Made by a program: the position numbers and the translations under genes
Notes under the pieces: model-generated
Told to the model about the DNA's origin: nothing
Database searches by the model: none
The model's input: only the letters and a program-made list of their open reading frames with translations
Shown: positions 8,251-17,202 of the stretch, piece after piece
Numbering within the stretch: the stretch's first letter is position 1
Layout of the letters: each line of letters starts with the position of its first letter
Assembly: GCF_030378205.1 (NCBI RefSeq)
Contig: NZ_CP127385.1
Span: 6,674,001 to 6,738,000, forward strand
Source: Bradyrhizobium sp. NP1
GTDB lineage: Bacteria > Pseudomonadota > Alphaproteobacteria > Rhizobiales > Xanthobacteraceae
Direction of reading: 5' to 3'
Length of the DNA stretch: 64,000 nucleotides

Positions 8251-9519
8251 ATGCACGGGACCATCAATCCGGGCGAGGACGTCCAGGCCGCGGCGCGCGA
8301 GCGTGCTTTTTCGACACCGCTCGCGCAATTCGATCCCGGCGACCCCGAGTTGTTCCGCACCGATACGTTCTGGCCGTATTTCGACCGGCTGCGCCGCGAG
8401 GAGCCGGTGCATTACTGCAGCGACAGCATGTTCGGGCCGTATTGGTCGATCACCCGCTACAACGACATCATGGATATCGAGACCAACCACGCGGTGTTCT
8501 CCTCGGCCGCCTCGCTCGGCGGCATCACCATCCGCGACACGCCGCCCGATTTCCGGCGCGAGAGCTTCATCGCCATGGACCAGCCGCGCCACTCGGCGCA
8601 GCGCAAGACCGTGGCGCCGATGTTCACGCCGACCCATCTCGACCAGCTCGCCATCAACATCCGCAAGCGCTCCGCCGAATGCCTCGACAACCTGCCGCGC
8701 GGCGAGGTGTTCGACTGGGTCGACCGCGTCTCGATCGAGCTCACCACGCAGATGCTCGCCGTGCTGTTCGATTTCCCCTGGGAGGAGCGGCGCAAGCTGA
8801 CGCGCTGGTCCGATGTCGCGACCACGATTCCCGGTCCCGGCGGCGTGGTGGCCACCGAGGATGAGAAACAGGCCGAGCTGCTCGCCTGCGCGGAGTATTT
8901 CGCGCGGCTCTGGAAGGAGCGGATCAACCAGCCGCCGCGGAGCGACCTGCTCTCGATGATGGCGCATGGCGAGGCCACGCGCGACATGGACCCGAAGAAT
9001 TTCCTCGGCAACCTGGTGCTGCTGATCGTCGGCGGCAACGACACCACGCGCAACACGCTGTCCGGCTCGATCTACGCGCTGAGCCAGCATCCGGAGCAGT
9101 ACAGGAAGCTCAAGGACAACCCCGCGCTGATCGACAGCTTCGTGCCGGAGGTGATCCGCTGGCAGACGCCGCTGGCGCATATGCGGCGCACGGCGCTGGA
9201 GGACATCGAATTCCGCGACAAGAAAATTCGAAAGGGTGACAAGGTCGTGATGTGGTACGTCTCGGGCAACCGCGACGAGGACGCGATCGAGCGCGCTTAC
9301 GAATTCATCATCGACCGGGCGCGGCCGCGCACCCATCTCTCGTTCGGCTTCGGCATCCACCGCTGCGTCGGCTTGCGGCTGGCCGAACTGCAATTGAAGA
9401 TTATATGGGAAGAGATTCTCAAGCGTTTCGAGCATATCGAGGTGGCGGGCCCGCCCAAGCGGGTCTATTCGAGTTTCGTCAAAGGCTATGAGACCCTGCC
9501 GGTGCGTATCGCCGCCTGA
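8251..9519 (+). CDS. Cytochrome P450 (first of a tandem pair)
   Basis: This is a 422-residue soluble bacterial P450. Visible landmarks are the I-helix oxygen-binding stretch LIVGGNDTTRNTLSG, the ExxR motif in VPEVIRWQTPLAHMRR, and the haem loop FGFGIHRCVGLRLAE with thiolate Cys372. The GGNDTTRN helix, PYWSITRYNDIMDIETN and IAMDQPRHSAQRKTVAPMF resemble the CYP153 group of alkane or fatty-acid terminal hydroxylases and its relatives, but the family call is tentative. The ATG at 8251 is chosen because GGGAGAGG lies at 8240-8247. No ferredoxin or ferredoxin reductase is in the operon, so redox partners must come from elsewhere. It is 27 bases upstream of a paralogue and heads a catabolic operon. 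Confidence 0.9.
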   Translation: MHGTINPGEDVQAAARERAFSTPLAQFDPGDPELFRTDTFWPYFDRLRREEPVHYCSDSMFGPYWSITRYNDIMDIETNHAVFSSAASLGGITIRDTPPDFRRESFIAMDQPRHSAQRKTVAPMFTPTHLDQLAINIRKRSAECLDNLPRGEVFDWVDRVSIELTTQMLAVLFDFPWEERRKLTRWSDVATTIPGPGGVVATEDEKQAELLACAEYFARLWKERINQPPRSDLLSMMAHGEATRDMDPKNFLGNLVLLIVGGNDTTRNTLSGSIYALSQHPEQYRKLKDNPALIDSFVPEVIRWQTPLAHMRRTALEDIEFRDKKIRKGDKVVMWYVSGNRDEDAIERAYEFIIDRARPRTHLSFGFGIHRCVGLRLAELQLKIIWEEILKRFEHIEVAGPPKRVYSSFVKGYETLPVRIAA

Positions 9520-9546
9520 TCTCTTAACACGTGGGAACGATCACCG

Positions 9547-10821
9547 ATGAACCTGCAGACCAGTCTCCGGGCCGACCGCAACGAGCGCCTGCGCCTCGCG
9601 CGCGAGGAGGCGTATGCGACGCCGCTGAAGGATTTCCATCCCGGCGCGCCAAAGCTGTTCCAGGACGACACGCTGTGGCCGTGGTTCGAGCGGCTGCGCA
9701 AGGAAGAGCCGGTGCACTACTGCACCAATGCGCCGATCGAGCCCTATTGGTCAGTGGTGAAATACCACGACATCATGCATGTCGACACCAGCCACGGCAT
9801 CTTCTCGTCTGACGCGGCGCTCGGCGGCATCTCGATCAAGGACGCCCCGCCCGGCTACGACTGGCCGAGCTTCATCGCGATGGACCAGCCCAGGCACGCC
9901 GACCAGCGCAAGACCGTGGCGCCGATGTTCACGCCGACGCATCTGGACGAGCTGGCGAAATTGATCCGCCAGCGCTCGGCCAAGGTGCTCGACAATTTGC
10001 CGCGCAACGAGACCTTCAACTTCGTGGAAAAGGTCTCGATCGAATTGACCACGCAGATGCTCGCCACCCTGTTCGATTTCCCGTTCGAGGAGCGGCGCAA
10101 GCTGACGCGCTGGTCCGACGTCTCGACCGCGCTGCCCAAGAGCGGCATCGTGGAATCGGCCGAAGAGCGCCGGCGCGAGATGGACGAGTGCCGCGAATAT
10201 TTCGCGCGCCTGTGGAACGAGCGCGTCAATGCCGAGCCGCGCAACGACCTGATCTCGATGATGGCGCACAGCGAGGCCACGCGCCACATGGACCCCGACA
10301 ACCTGATGGGCAACATCATCCTGCTCATCGTCGGCGGCAACGACACCACGCGCAACACCATGTCGGGCTCGGTGCTCGCGCTCAACGAGAACCCCGACCA
10401 GTTCAAGAAGCTGCGGGAGAATCCCGCGCTGATCGACACCATGGTGCCCGAGGTGATCCGCTGGCAGACGCCGCTCGCCCACATGCGGCGCACCGCGCTG
10501 GTCGACACCGAGATCGGCGGCAAGAAGATCAGCAAGGGCGACCGCGTCGTGATGTGGTACATCTCGGGCAACCGCGACGACGAGGTGATCGAGAACCCGA
10601 ACGAATTCATCATCGACCGCGCGCGCCCGCGCATCCATCTGTCGTTCGGCTTCGGCATCCACCGCTGCGTCGGCATGCGGCTCGCCGAATTGCAATTGCG
10701 GATCGTCTGGCAGGAGATGCTGAAGCGGTTCGACCGCATCGAGGTGGTGGGCGAGCCGAAGCGGGTCTATTCCAGCTTCGTGCGCGGCATCGAGGATCTG
10801 CCCGTGCGTATCCCCGGCTAG
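9547..10821 (+). CDS. Cytochrome P450 (second of a tandem pair)
   Basis: This is a 424-residue P450, a close paralogue of the gene just upstream. Long stretches are the same in both, for example ERRKLTRWSD, the I-helix LIVGGNDTTRNT and the ExxR segment EVIRWQTPLAHMRRTAL. Haem ligand Cys374 sits in FGFGIHRCVGMRLAE. Divergence is concentrated in the N-terminal 60 residues and around residues 185-205, regions that line the substrate channel in P450s, so the two copies may prefer different substrates. The Shine-Dalgarno site is weak (GGGA) and translation may be coupled to the first P450. The thioesterase gene follows after 15 bases. Confidence 0.9.
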   Translation: MNLQTSLRADRNERLRLAREEAYATPLKDFHPGAPKLFQDDTLWPWFERLRKEEPVHYCTNAPIEPYWSVVKYHDIMHVDTSHGIFSSDAALGGISIKDAPPGYDWPSFIAMDQPRHADQRKTVAPMFTPTHLDELAKLIRQRSAKVLDNLPRNETFNFVEKVSIELTTQMLATLFDFPFEERRKLTRWSDVSTALPKSGIVESAEERRREMDECREYFARLWNERVNAEPRNDLISMMAHSEATRHMDPDNLMGNIILLIVGGNDTTRNTMSGSVLALNENPDQFKKLRENPALIDTMVPEVIRWQTPLAHMRRTALVDTEIGGKKISKGDRVVMWYISGNRDDEVIENPNEFIIDRARPRIHLSFGFGIHRCVGMRLAELQLRIVWQEMLKRFDRIEVVGEPKRVYSSFVRGIEDLPVRIPG

Positions 10822-10836
10822 CGGGCGGATCGCATC

Positions 10837-11274
10837 ATGAGCACCGAGCGCAACCCACCCTCGCTCGCCGAAGCCGTCAACGCCAAGGGCTTTGGCGCCG
10901 CCGCCGGCTTCCGCATCGTCAAGGTCGAGCCGGGCCAGGCCGAGGTCGCGCTCGCGCGCCGCGACGACCTCACCCAGTTCTTCGGCTATTTCCATGGCGG
11001 CGTCATCACTGCGCTCGCCGACCAGGCCGCCGGTGTCGCGATCACCTCGGGGCTGCCGAAGGGACGGATCGGGGTGACCGTGGAACTCAAGGTGAATTTT
11101 CTCAGTCCGGCCGACGGCACCGAGCTTGTGGCGCGCGCCAAAACCCTGCAAATGTCGGGCTCGATCGGTGTCGCCACCGTCGAGATCTTCACCGGAGGCG
11201 ACAAGCCCGAGCGCCTTTGCGCATTCTGCACCGCCACGATGCGCGCCCTTGACCTGCCGGCCGAGTTTCGATGA
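10837..11274 (+). CDS. PaaI-family hotdog thioesterase
   Basis: This is a 145-residue single hotdog domain. FGYFHGGVITALADQAAGVA holds the HGG segment and helix Asp typical of the PaaI/YbgC-like acyl-CoA thioesterase family, and ELKVNFLSPADG forms the conserved strand. It probably hydrolyses a CoA thioester of a pathway intermediate, recycling CoA. Its stop overlaps the next ATG by four bases (ATGA), so it is translationally coupled to the acyl-CoA dehydrogenase. The exact substrate is unknown. Confidence 0.85.
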   Translation: MSTERNPPSLAEAVNAKGFGAAAGFRIVKVEPGQAEVALARRDDLTQFFGYFHGGVITALADQAAGVAITSGLPKGRIGVTVELKVNFLSPADGTELVARAKTLQMSGSIGVATVEIFTGGDKPERLCAFCTATMRALDLPAEFR

Positions 11275-12440
11275 CCGCACAAGAACAGCAAGACGACCAT
11301 TCCGACATCCGCGACGCCATCGCCAAGCTCTGCGCGCAATTCCCCGGCGAATACTGGCGCAAGCTCGATCGCGAGATGACCTACCCTTCCGCCTTCGTCG
11401 ACGAGCTGACGCAGGCCGGCTACCTCTCGGTGCTGATCCCCGAGGAATATGGCGGCGCGGGCCTGAAATTGTCGGCGGCGGCCGCGATCCTGGAGGAGAT
11501 CCAGCGCGCGGGCTGCAACGGCGGCGGCTGCCACGCCCAGATGTACACCATGGGCACGCTGCTGCGGCACGGCAGCGAGGCGCAGAAGGCGAAATGGCTG
11601 CCCAAGATCGCAAGCGGTGAATTGAGGTTGCAGGCCTTCGGCGTCACCGAGCCGACCTCGGGCACCGACACCTCGTCGCTGAAGACCTTTGCGCGGCGCG
11701 AGGGCAATGACAGCTACATCGTCAACGGCCAGAAGATCTGGACCAGCCGCGCCGAATATTCCGACCTGATGATCCTGCTGGCGCGCACCACGCCGAAGGA
11801 CCAGGTGAGGAAGCGCACCGACGGACTTTCCGTGTTCATCGTCGACATGCGCGAGGCCAAGAAGGCGGGGCTCTCGATCCGCCCGATCCGCACCATGATG
11901 AACCACTCCACCACCGAAGTGTTCTTCACCGACATGAAGGTGCCGGCGGAAAACCTGATCGGCGAGGAGGGCAAGGGCTTTCGCTACATCCTCTCCGGCA
12001 TGAATGCCGAGCGCATCCTGATCGCCGCCGAATGCATCGGCGACGCCAAATGGTTCATTGCGAAGGCGACCGCCTACGCCAAGGAACGCAGCGTGTTCGG
12101 CCGGCCGATCGGTCAGAACCAGGGCATCCAGTTTCCGATCGCCAAGGCCTATGCGTCGATGCGCGCGGCCGAGCTGATGGTGAAGGAGGCGACCCGCAAA
12201 TACGAGGCCGGCCTCGATTGCGGCGCCGAAGCCAACATGGCCAAGATGCTCGCCGCCGACGCCTCCTGGGAGGCGGCGAATGCCTGCGTGCAGACCCATG
12301 GCGGCTTCGGCTTTGCCGAGGAATACGACGTCGAGCGCAAGTTCCGCGAGACGAGGCTCTACCAGGTGGCGCCGATCTCGACCAATCTGATCCTGTCCTA
12401 TGTCGCCGAGCATGTGCTCGGCATGCCCCGCTCCTACTGA
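11271..12440 (+). CDS. Acyl-CoA dehydrogenase, non-canonical active site
   Basis: This 389-residue member of the acyl-CoA dehydrogenase family has the N-terminal helical domain, the flavin segment FGVTEPTSGTDTSSLKTFA, KIWTSRAEYSD in the middle sheet, and the C-terminal helical bundle. The usual YEGT(S/A)EIQ active-site block is replaced by LYQVAPISTNLIL, so the common catalytic Glu is missing. A Glu in SGMNAERILIAAE aligns with the isovaleryl-CoA dehydrogenase type base. It likely oxidises a branched or otherwise unusual acyl-CoA made by the P450 route. It overlaps the thioesterase by four bases, and the CoA transferase starts 10 bases after its stop. Confidence 0.85.
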   Translation: MTAQEQQDDHSDIRDAIAKLCAQFPGEYWRKLDREMTYPSAFVDELTQAGYLSVLIPEEYGGAGLKLSAAAAILEEIQRAGCNGGGCHAQMYTMGTLLRHGSEAQKAKWLPKIASGELRLQAFGVTEPTSGTDTSSLKTFARREGNDSYIVNGQKIWTSRAEYSDLMILLARTTPKDQVRKRTDGLSVFIVDMREAKKAGLSIRPIRTMMNHSTTEVFFTDMKVPAENLIGEEGKGFRYILSGMNAERILIAAECIGDAKWFIAKATAYAKERSVFGRPIGQNQGIQFPIAKAYASMRAAELMVKEATRKYEAGLDCGAEANMAKMLAADASWEAANACVQTHGGFGFAEEYDVERKFRETRLYQVAPISTNLILSYVAEHVLGMPRSY

Positions 12441-12450
12441 AAGGCCAGCC

Positions 12451-13578
12451 ATGTTGCCGCTGGAGGGAATAAGGGTCATCGCCGTCGAGCAGGCGGTCGC
12501 TGCACCCTTCTGCTCGTCGCGCCTGGCGGATGCCGGCGCCGAGGTGATCAAGGTCGAGCGGCCGGAGGGCGATTTCGCCCGCGGCTATGATGCCGCCGCC
12601 CGCGGCCAGAGCAGCTATTTCGTCTGGCTCAACCGCGGCAAGCAGTCCGTGGTCGTCGATCTCGCCAGCAGCGAAGGTCGCGCCGCATTGGAAGAGCTGA
12701 TCGCCGGCGCCGACGTGCTGTTGCAGAACCTGAAGCCCGGCGCGATGGACAAGCTCGGCTTTTCGCTTGAACGCCTGCGCAAGGACTATCCGGCACTGAT
12801 CTGCTGCACGATTTCGGGTTATGGCGACGAGGGCCCTTATGCCCACCGCAAAGCCTATGACCTGCTGATCCAGGCCGAGAGCGGGCTTGCCTCGATCACC
12901 GGCGGACCGGACGGGCCCTCGCGCGTCGGCCTTTCCATCGTCGACATCGCGACCGGCGCCACCGCACACGCCTCGATCCTGGAGGCGCTGTTCGCGCGCA
13001 CCCGCACCGGAAAGGGCGCCGACATCCGCATCTCGATGTTCGACGTGATGGCCGACTGGCTGACGGTGCCGCTGCTCAATTCCGAGGACGGCAAGCCGCC
13101 GCAGCGCATCGGGCTTGCCCATCCCTCGATCGCGCCCTACGGCGTGTTCCACTCCAAGGACGGCAAGGAGATCCTGATCTCGATCCAGAGCGAGCGGGAA
13201 TGGAAGAAGCTTTGCGCCGACGTGCTGGGCCGGCCTGACCTGCCCGGCGATCCCCGCTTTGCCAACATGGTGGAGCGGGTGAAAAACCGCGCGCTGACCG
13301 ACAAGGCGGTCGGCGATGCCTTCGCCAGCATGACGCGCGACGAGCTGCTGGCGCGGCTGGCGGACGCCGACATCGCCTTTGCCGAGGTCAACACCATGGC
13401 GGACCTGTCGCACCATCCGCATCTGCGGCGCATCGCGGTCGACACGCCGAACGGCACCGTGTCCTACCCGGCGCCGGCCGCGATTTTCGTCGGCGAAGCG
13501 CGGCGCTATGGTGCGGTTCCCGCGATCGGCGACCACAGGGATTTGAACGAGACGCCCCGCGCCCGGAAGACCTCATGA
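12451..13578 (+). CDS. CaiB/BaiF family class III CoA transferase
   Basis: This 375-residue class III CoA transferase opens with LEGIRVIAVEQAVAAPFCSSRLADAGAEVIKVERPEGD. The conserved Asp of the family lies near LLIQAESGLASITGG, where it would carry the acyl group. The family moves CoA between carboxylic acids without free energy cost, so this enzyme could activate the carboxylate formed after P450 oxidation. The ATG at 12451 follows AAAGG; a longer reading would overlap the acyl-CoA dehydrogenase. The stop overlaps the start of the dehydratase gene (ATGA). Confidence 0.88.
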   Translation: MLPLEGIRVIAVEQAVAAPFCSSRLADAGAEVIKVERPEGDFARGYDAAARGQSSYFVWLNRGKQSVVVDLASSEGRAALEELIAGADVLLQNLKPGAMDKLGFSLERLRKDYPALICCTISGYGDEGPYAHRKAYDLLIQAESGLASITGGPDGPSRVGLSIVDIATGATAHASILEALFARTRTGKGADIRISMFDVMADWLTVPLLNSEDGKPPQRIGLAHPSIAPYGVFHSKDGKEILISIQSEREWKKLCADVLGRPDLPGDPRFANMVERVKNRALTDKAVGDAFASMTRDELLARLADADIAFAEVNTMADLSHHPHLRRIAVDTPNGTVSYPAPAAIFVGEARRYGAVPAIGDHRDLNETPRARKTS

Positions 13579-14426
13579 CCGACAAGCTCGACCTCGATCA
13601 TCTGCGCAAGTGGATCGGCCGCACCACCGAGGCTTCCGACATCGTCACGGCGCAGCTCGTCAAGGGCCTGCGCGCGACGCTGTTCCAGGAGATCGGCGAG
13701 CCGAAGACGGGCGATGCTGCGCCCTTCACCGTGCATTGGTGCCTGGCGCAGCCGGTGTTTCCGATGTCGGAGCTTGGACCGGACGGCCATCCGACCCGCG
13801 GCGGCTTCCTGCCGCCGGTGCCGCTGCCGCGCCGGATGTGGGCCGGCGGCGAGATCGAATTCCTCGACCCGTTGCGGGTCGGCGATGAAGCCAAGCGCAC
13901 GTCGAAAATCGTCGATGTGACCGTGAAAAGCGGCTCGACCGGCCAGCTCTGTTTCGTCTCGGTCGAGCATGTGATCACGACCACACGCGGCATCGCGATC
14001 CGCGAACGGCAGGACATCGTCTACCGCGAGATGACGGGCCAGAGCGCTGCGCCGGCGAAGGCCGCCCCGCCCCCGCCGGCGGCCAGGCATCGCGAGACCC
14101 ACATGTCCGATCCGGTGCTGCTGTTCCGCTATTCCGCGCTGACCTTCAACGGCCATCGCATCCATTACGACCGCGACTATGTCACCAAGGTCGAGGGCTA
14201 TCCGGGCCTGATCTTCCATGGGCCGCTGCAGGCGGCCTTCATCGTGGAGCTCGCGGCGAAACTACACGGCGGCAAGCCGCCCAAAAAGCTCAGCTATCGC
14301 GGCGTGCAGCCGCTGTTCGAGGGCAGCGAGTTCTCGATCAACGCCAACGAGGATGGCGGGTCCATGGAGCTGTGGACCGCGAATGCCGCCGGACAGCCGA
14401 CCATGAAGGGGACCGCGACGTGGTGA
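13575..14426 (+). CDS. Hotdog dehydratase/hydratase (mesaconyl-CoA hydratase-like)
   Basis: This 283-residue protein has two hotdog halves. The N-terminal FAS1-type dehydratase half (residues 1-150) contains LPPVPLPRRMWAGGEIEF. An Ala/Pro-rich linker joins it to a second half with YSALTFNGHRIHYDRDYV, the Asn/His hydratase signature (compare R-specific enoyl hydratases and mesaconyl-C4-CoA hydratase), followed by EGYPGLIFHGPL. It would hydrate an unsaturated acyl-CoA, fitting the step after the acyl-CoA dehydrogenase. It is the last gene of the P450 operon, overlapping the CoA transferase by four bases. The exact substrate is inferred only from neighbours. Confidence 0.82.
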   Translation: MTDKLDLDHLRKWIGRTTEASDIVTAQLVKGLRATLFQEIGEPKTGDAAPFTVHWCLAQPVFPMSELGPDGHPTRGGFLPPVPLPRRMWAGGEIEFLDPLRVGDEAKRTSKIVDVTVKSGSTGQLCFVSVEHVITTTRGIAIRERQDIVYREMTGQSAAPAKAAPPPPAARHRETHMSDPVLLFRYSALTFNGHRIHYDRDYVTKVEGYPGLIFHGPLQAAFIVELAAKLHGGKPPKKLSYRGVQPLFEGSEFSINANEDGGSMELWTANAAGQPTMKGTATW

Positions 14427-14539
14427 GCCCCTTCATGACGCATACCGACCCGGCCGAAAGACGAATGCCCACTTGATGACATTCTCGCGCCGGCGATGAT
14501 ACGCTAAACATTGTTCCGATACTTGGAGGTCAAACTATC

Positions 14540-16165
14540 TTGTCCCGCAAACCCGCCAGAGCCGCTTCCGCCGCAGTCACCGTCAAGCAGGCCACCTTCG
14601 ATCTGTTGCGCGCCTTCGGCATCAAGAAAGTGTTCGGCAATCCCGGCTCGACCGAGCTGCCGTTCCTTTCCGACTGGCCCGACGACATCGACTACGTGCT
14701 CGGCCTGCAGGAGGCCTCCGTGGTCGGCATGGCCGACGGCTACGCCCAGGCGACCCGCAATGCCGGCTTCGTCAACCTGCATTCGGCAGCCGGCGTCGGC
14801 AACGCGCTCGGCAACATCTATACCGCCTATCGCAACCAGACGCCGCTCGTGATTACCGCGGGCCAGCAGGCGCGCTCGATCCTGCCCCTGCAGGCGTTCC
14901 TCTCCGCCGAGCGCGCCGCGGAATTTCCGCGACCCTACGTGAAATACAGCATCGAGCCGGCGCGGTCCGAAGACGTGCCCGCCGCGATCGCGCGCGCCTA
15001 TTACGTCGCGATGCAGCCGCCCTGCGGACCGACCTTCGTCTCGGTGCCGATCGACGACTGGATGCAGCCGACGCAGCCGGTTGCCGCCCGCCACATCAGC
15101 CGCGAGTTGGGTGCCGATCCGGACGCGATGGCCACGCTCGTCGAGGCGCTCGCGGCAAGCAAGCGGCCCGCCTTCGTGGTCGGCCCCGCGGTCGACCGCG
15201 CCCAGGCCGTGGAAAGCATGGTGAAGCTGGCGGAGAAAGCGAAAGCCGTGGTCTGGGCGAGCCCGTTCTCGCCGCGCTGCTCGTTTCCCGAGCGGCACCC
15301 GCAATTCGCCGGACTGCTGCCGGCATCGCCGGGGCAGATTTCCGAGGCCTTGCGCGACAACGACCTCGTGGTCGTGGTCGGCGCGCCGGTGTTCACCTTC
15401 CATGTCGAGGGCCATGCCGCGATCTTCGACGGTCCGACCGCGATCTTCCAGCTCACCGACGATCCCGAGGCCGCCTCGATCACGCCGGTCGGCACCTCCA
15501 TCGTCGCGACCATGAAGCCGGCGCTGTCGGCGCTGCTTTCGCTGCTGCCGGAAACAAGGCGCGAGACGCCGCGCGGCCGCACGCTGCCGCCGCCTCCCGC
15601 ATCCGGCGAACCGATCCCGGTCGAATTCCTGATGCATACGCTGTCGGCGGCGATGCCCGGCAATGCGCGACTGGTCGAGGAAGTGCCCTCGCACCGTCCG
15701 GCAATGCAAAAATTCATGCCGATGCGCGGCCAGGACAGCTTCTTCACCATGGCGAGCGGCGGACTCGGCTTCGCGCTGCCGGCCTCCGTCGGCATGGCGC
15801 TAGGCAGCCCCGAGGCGCGCACCGTGTGTCTGATCGGCGACGGCTCGGCGATGTATTCGATCCAGGCGTTGTGGACCGCGGCGCAGCGCAAGCTGCCGCT
15901 GACGGTGGTCGTGGTCAACAATGCGGGCTACGGCGCGATGCGCTCCTTCAGCCAGGTGATGCAGGTGCGCAACGTGCCTGGCCTCGACCTGCCCGGCATC
16001 GATTTCGTCAGAATCGCGCAGGGCATGGGCTGCGACGCCGTGCGCGTCACGAAGTCATCCGAGCTCGCGCCCGCGCTCAAGCATGGGCTGTCGCAAGCCG
16101 GCGTCAGCCTGGTCGAGGTGATGGTGGATTCGGCGGTGCCGCTGCTCTACACGCAGAAGCATTAG
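14540..16165 (+). CDS. mdlC: Benzoylformate decarboxylase-like TPP enzyme
   Basis: This is a 541-residue TPP-dependent decarboxylase. FGNPGSTELPF contains the cofactor-activating Glu. NLHSAAGVGNALGN carries the His seen in benzoylformate decarboxylase at the equivalent of position 70. GDGSAMYSIQALW with VVVNNAGYGAM forms the diphosphate/Mg site. These features fit MdlC, which converts benzoylformate to benzaldehyde in mandelate breakdown, more closely than acetolactate synthase. The start is a TTG at 14540 with GGAGG at 14525-14529. It stands alone, 113 bases after the P450 operon. No mandelate dehydrogenase or racemase is in the window, so the physiological substrate may differ. Confidence 0.82.
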   Translation: MSRKPARAASAAVTVKQATFDLLRAFGIKKVFGNPGSTELPFLSDWPDDIDYVLGLQEASVVGMADGYAQATRNAGFVNLHSAAGVGNALGNIYTAYRNQTPLVITAGQQARSILPLQAFLSAERAAEFPRPYVKYSIEPARSEDVPAAIARAYYVAMQPPCGPTFVSVPIDDWMQPTQPVAARHISRELGADPDAMATLVEALAASKRPAFVVGPAVDRAQAVESMVKLAEKAKAVVWASPFSPRCSFPERHPQFAGLLPASPGQISEALRDNDLVVVVGAPVFTFHVEGHAAIFDGPTAIFQLTDDPEAASITPVGTSIVATMKPALSALLSLLPETRRETPRGRTLPPPPASGEPIPVEFLMHTLSAAMPGNARLVEEVPSHRPAMQKFMPMRGQDSFFTMASGGLGFALPASVGMALGSPEARTVCLIGDGSAMYSIQALWTAAQRKLPLTVVVVNNAGYGAMRSFSQVMQVRNVPGLDLPGIDFVRIAQGMGCDAVRVTKSSELAPALKHGLSQAGVSLVEVMVDSAVPLLYTQKH

Positions 16166-16225
16166 AGCGGCGCGGCCCTTCGTTTACCGTCTCGACGCCA
16201 GCAAGGCCGGAAGGTCTTGAATTTT

Positions 16226-17014
16226 TCAGTGCCCCTCGCGCATTTGCGCCTGCAGCTTGGCCATGCCGCCGATCCAGCGCTCGTAGTTCTCGGTCTTCTT
16301 GCGCATATAGCCGAGCACCTGCGGGTGCGGCAGGATCACGAAGCTCTCCTGCTCGATGCCCTTGAGCGCATCGCTCGCCACCTGCTCCGGCGTCAGGTCG
16401 CCGTCGCCGGATTGTGGTCCCTTCGGAATGGATCGCAGCATGTCGGTCTCCACGCCCTGCGGACAGAGGATCGAGACCTTGATGCCGTGGGCCTTGTGCG
16501 CGATCGCAAGGCTCTCGGCGAAGCCGACGGCGCCATGCTTGGTGGTGGAATAGACGGGGCTGCCGACCTGCGACAGCAGGCCCGCCGCCGAGATCGTATT
16601 GAGGAAATAGCCGCCGCCCCGCGTCTTCATGCGCGGCACCAGATGCCGCGCCGCATAGACATGGGCCATGACATGGACGGCCCAGGCCCGCGACCAGGGC
16701 TCGTCCGAGGTGCCGCCGGCATTCTCCCCGAGCGGATCGAAGCCGCCGCCGATCCCGGCATTGGAACAGAACAGGTCGATCGGGCCGAACAGCCGCTCGG
16801 TCTCGTCGATAAGGTGGAAAATGTCCTTTTCCTTGGCGACGTCGCATTTGAAGGCCGCGCCGTCGAGCGTGCCGGCGACCGCGCGCGCCCCCGCCGGATC
16901 GATGTCGGCGACCACCACCTTGGCGGCGCCGGCCCTGTGCAAGGCTTCGCACAGCGCCTTGCCGATGCCCTTGGCGCCTCCGGTGACAACCACGATCTTG
17001 CCGGTCACCTGCAT
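16226..17014 (-). CDS. SDR-family oxidoreductase
   Basis: This 262-residue classical short-chain dehydrogenase has the cofactor loop TGGAKGIG near the N-terminus, VVVADIDPAGA in the acidic position that favours NAD, CSNAGIGGG, and the catalytic YSTTK with a preceding Ser in NTISAAGLL. The C-terminal substrate region (MLRSIPKGPQ, YMRKKTENYERWIGG) is not diagnostic. The ATG at 17014 is chosen because GGAGG sits 6 bases upstream; the in-frame TTG just before it would leave no spacing. It is convergent with the mdlC-like gene, and its upstream region is occupied by two palindromic repeats. Confidence 0.88.
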   Translation of the reverse strand: MQVTGKIVVVTGGAKGIGKALCEALHRAGAAKVVVADIDPAGARAVAGTLDGAAFKCDVAKEKDIFHLIDETERLFGPIDLFCSNAGIGGGFDPLGENAGGTSDEPWSRAWAVHVMAHVYAARHLVPRMKTRGGGYFLNTISAAGLLSQVGSPVYSTTKHGAVGFAESLAIAHKAHGIKVSILCPQGVETDMLRSIPKGPQSGDGDLTPEQVASDALKGIEQESFVILPHPQVLGYMRKKTENYERWIGGMAKLQAQMREGH

Positions 17015-17030
17015 CGCCAACCTCCGTTCT

Positions 17031-17106
17031 CTAGTGTCCCGGTTCTGGCATTCGCATCATGTTGCAGCGATCTCTCCTGCGAATGCCAGAACCAAAGGGA
17101 CACTAG
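17031..17106. repeat. CTAGTG-ended palindromic element, copy 1
   Basis: The outer arms CTAGTGTCCC (17031-17040) and GGGACACTAG (17097-17106) enclose a 16-bp inner perfect inverted repeat (17041-17056 with 17078-17093). An unpaired AAA lies on the right side only. Related elements occur at 33728, 33820, 36855 and 49205. It is probably a dispersed intergenic repeat of REP/MITE type, capable of forming a hairpin in RNA. Confidence 0.8.
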
Positions 17107-17121
17107 CAAATATCGGATTCC

Positions 17122-17195
17122 GGTGCGGCTTTGGATTTGACATACGCCAAATGGATTCGCGGCGATACTGAAGCGAATGTCAAATCCACCGCACC
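17122..17195. repeat. Second palindromic element (GGTGCGG type)
   Basis: The left arm begins GGTGCGG and continues TGGATTTGACAT. The right arm ends with ATGTCAAATCCACCGCACC at 17177-17195. The arms pair except for a CTT insertion in the left arm. It sits directly after the CTAGTG element and before the HlyIII stop codon. Confidence 0.65.
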
Positions 17196-17202
17196 AGGAA
17201 CG

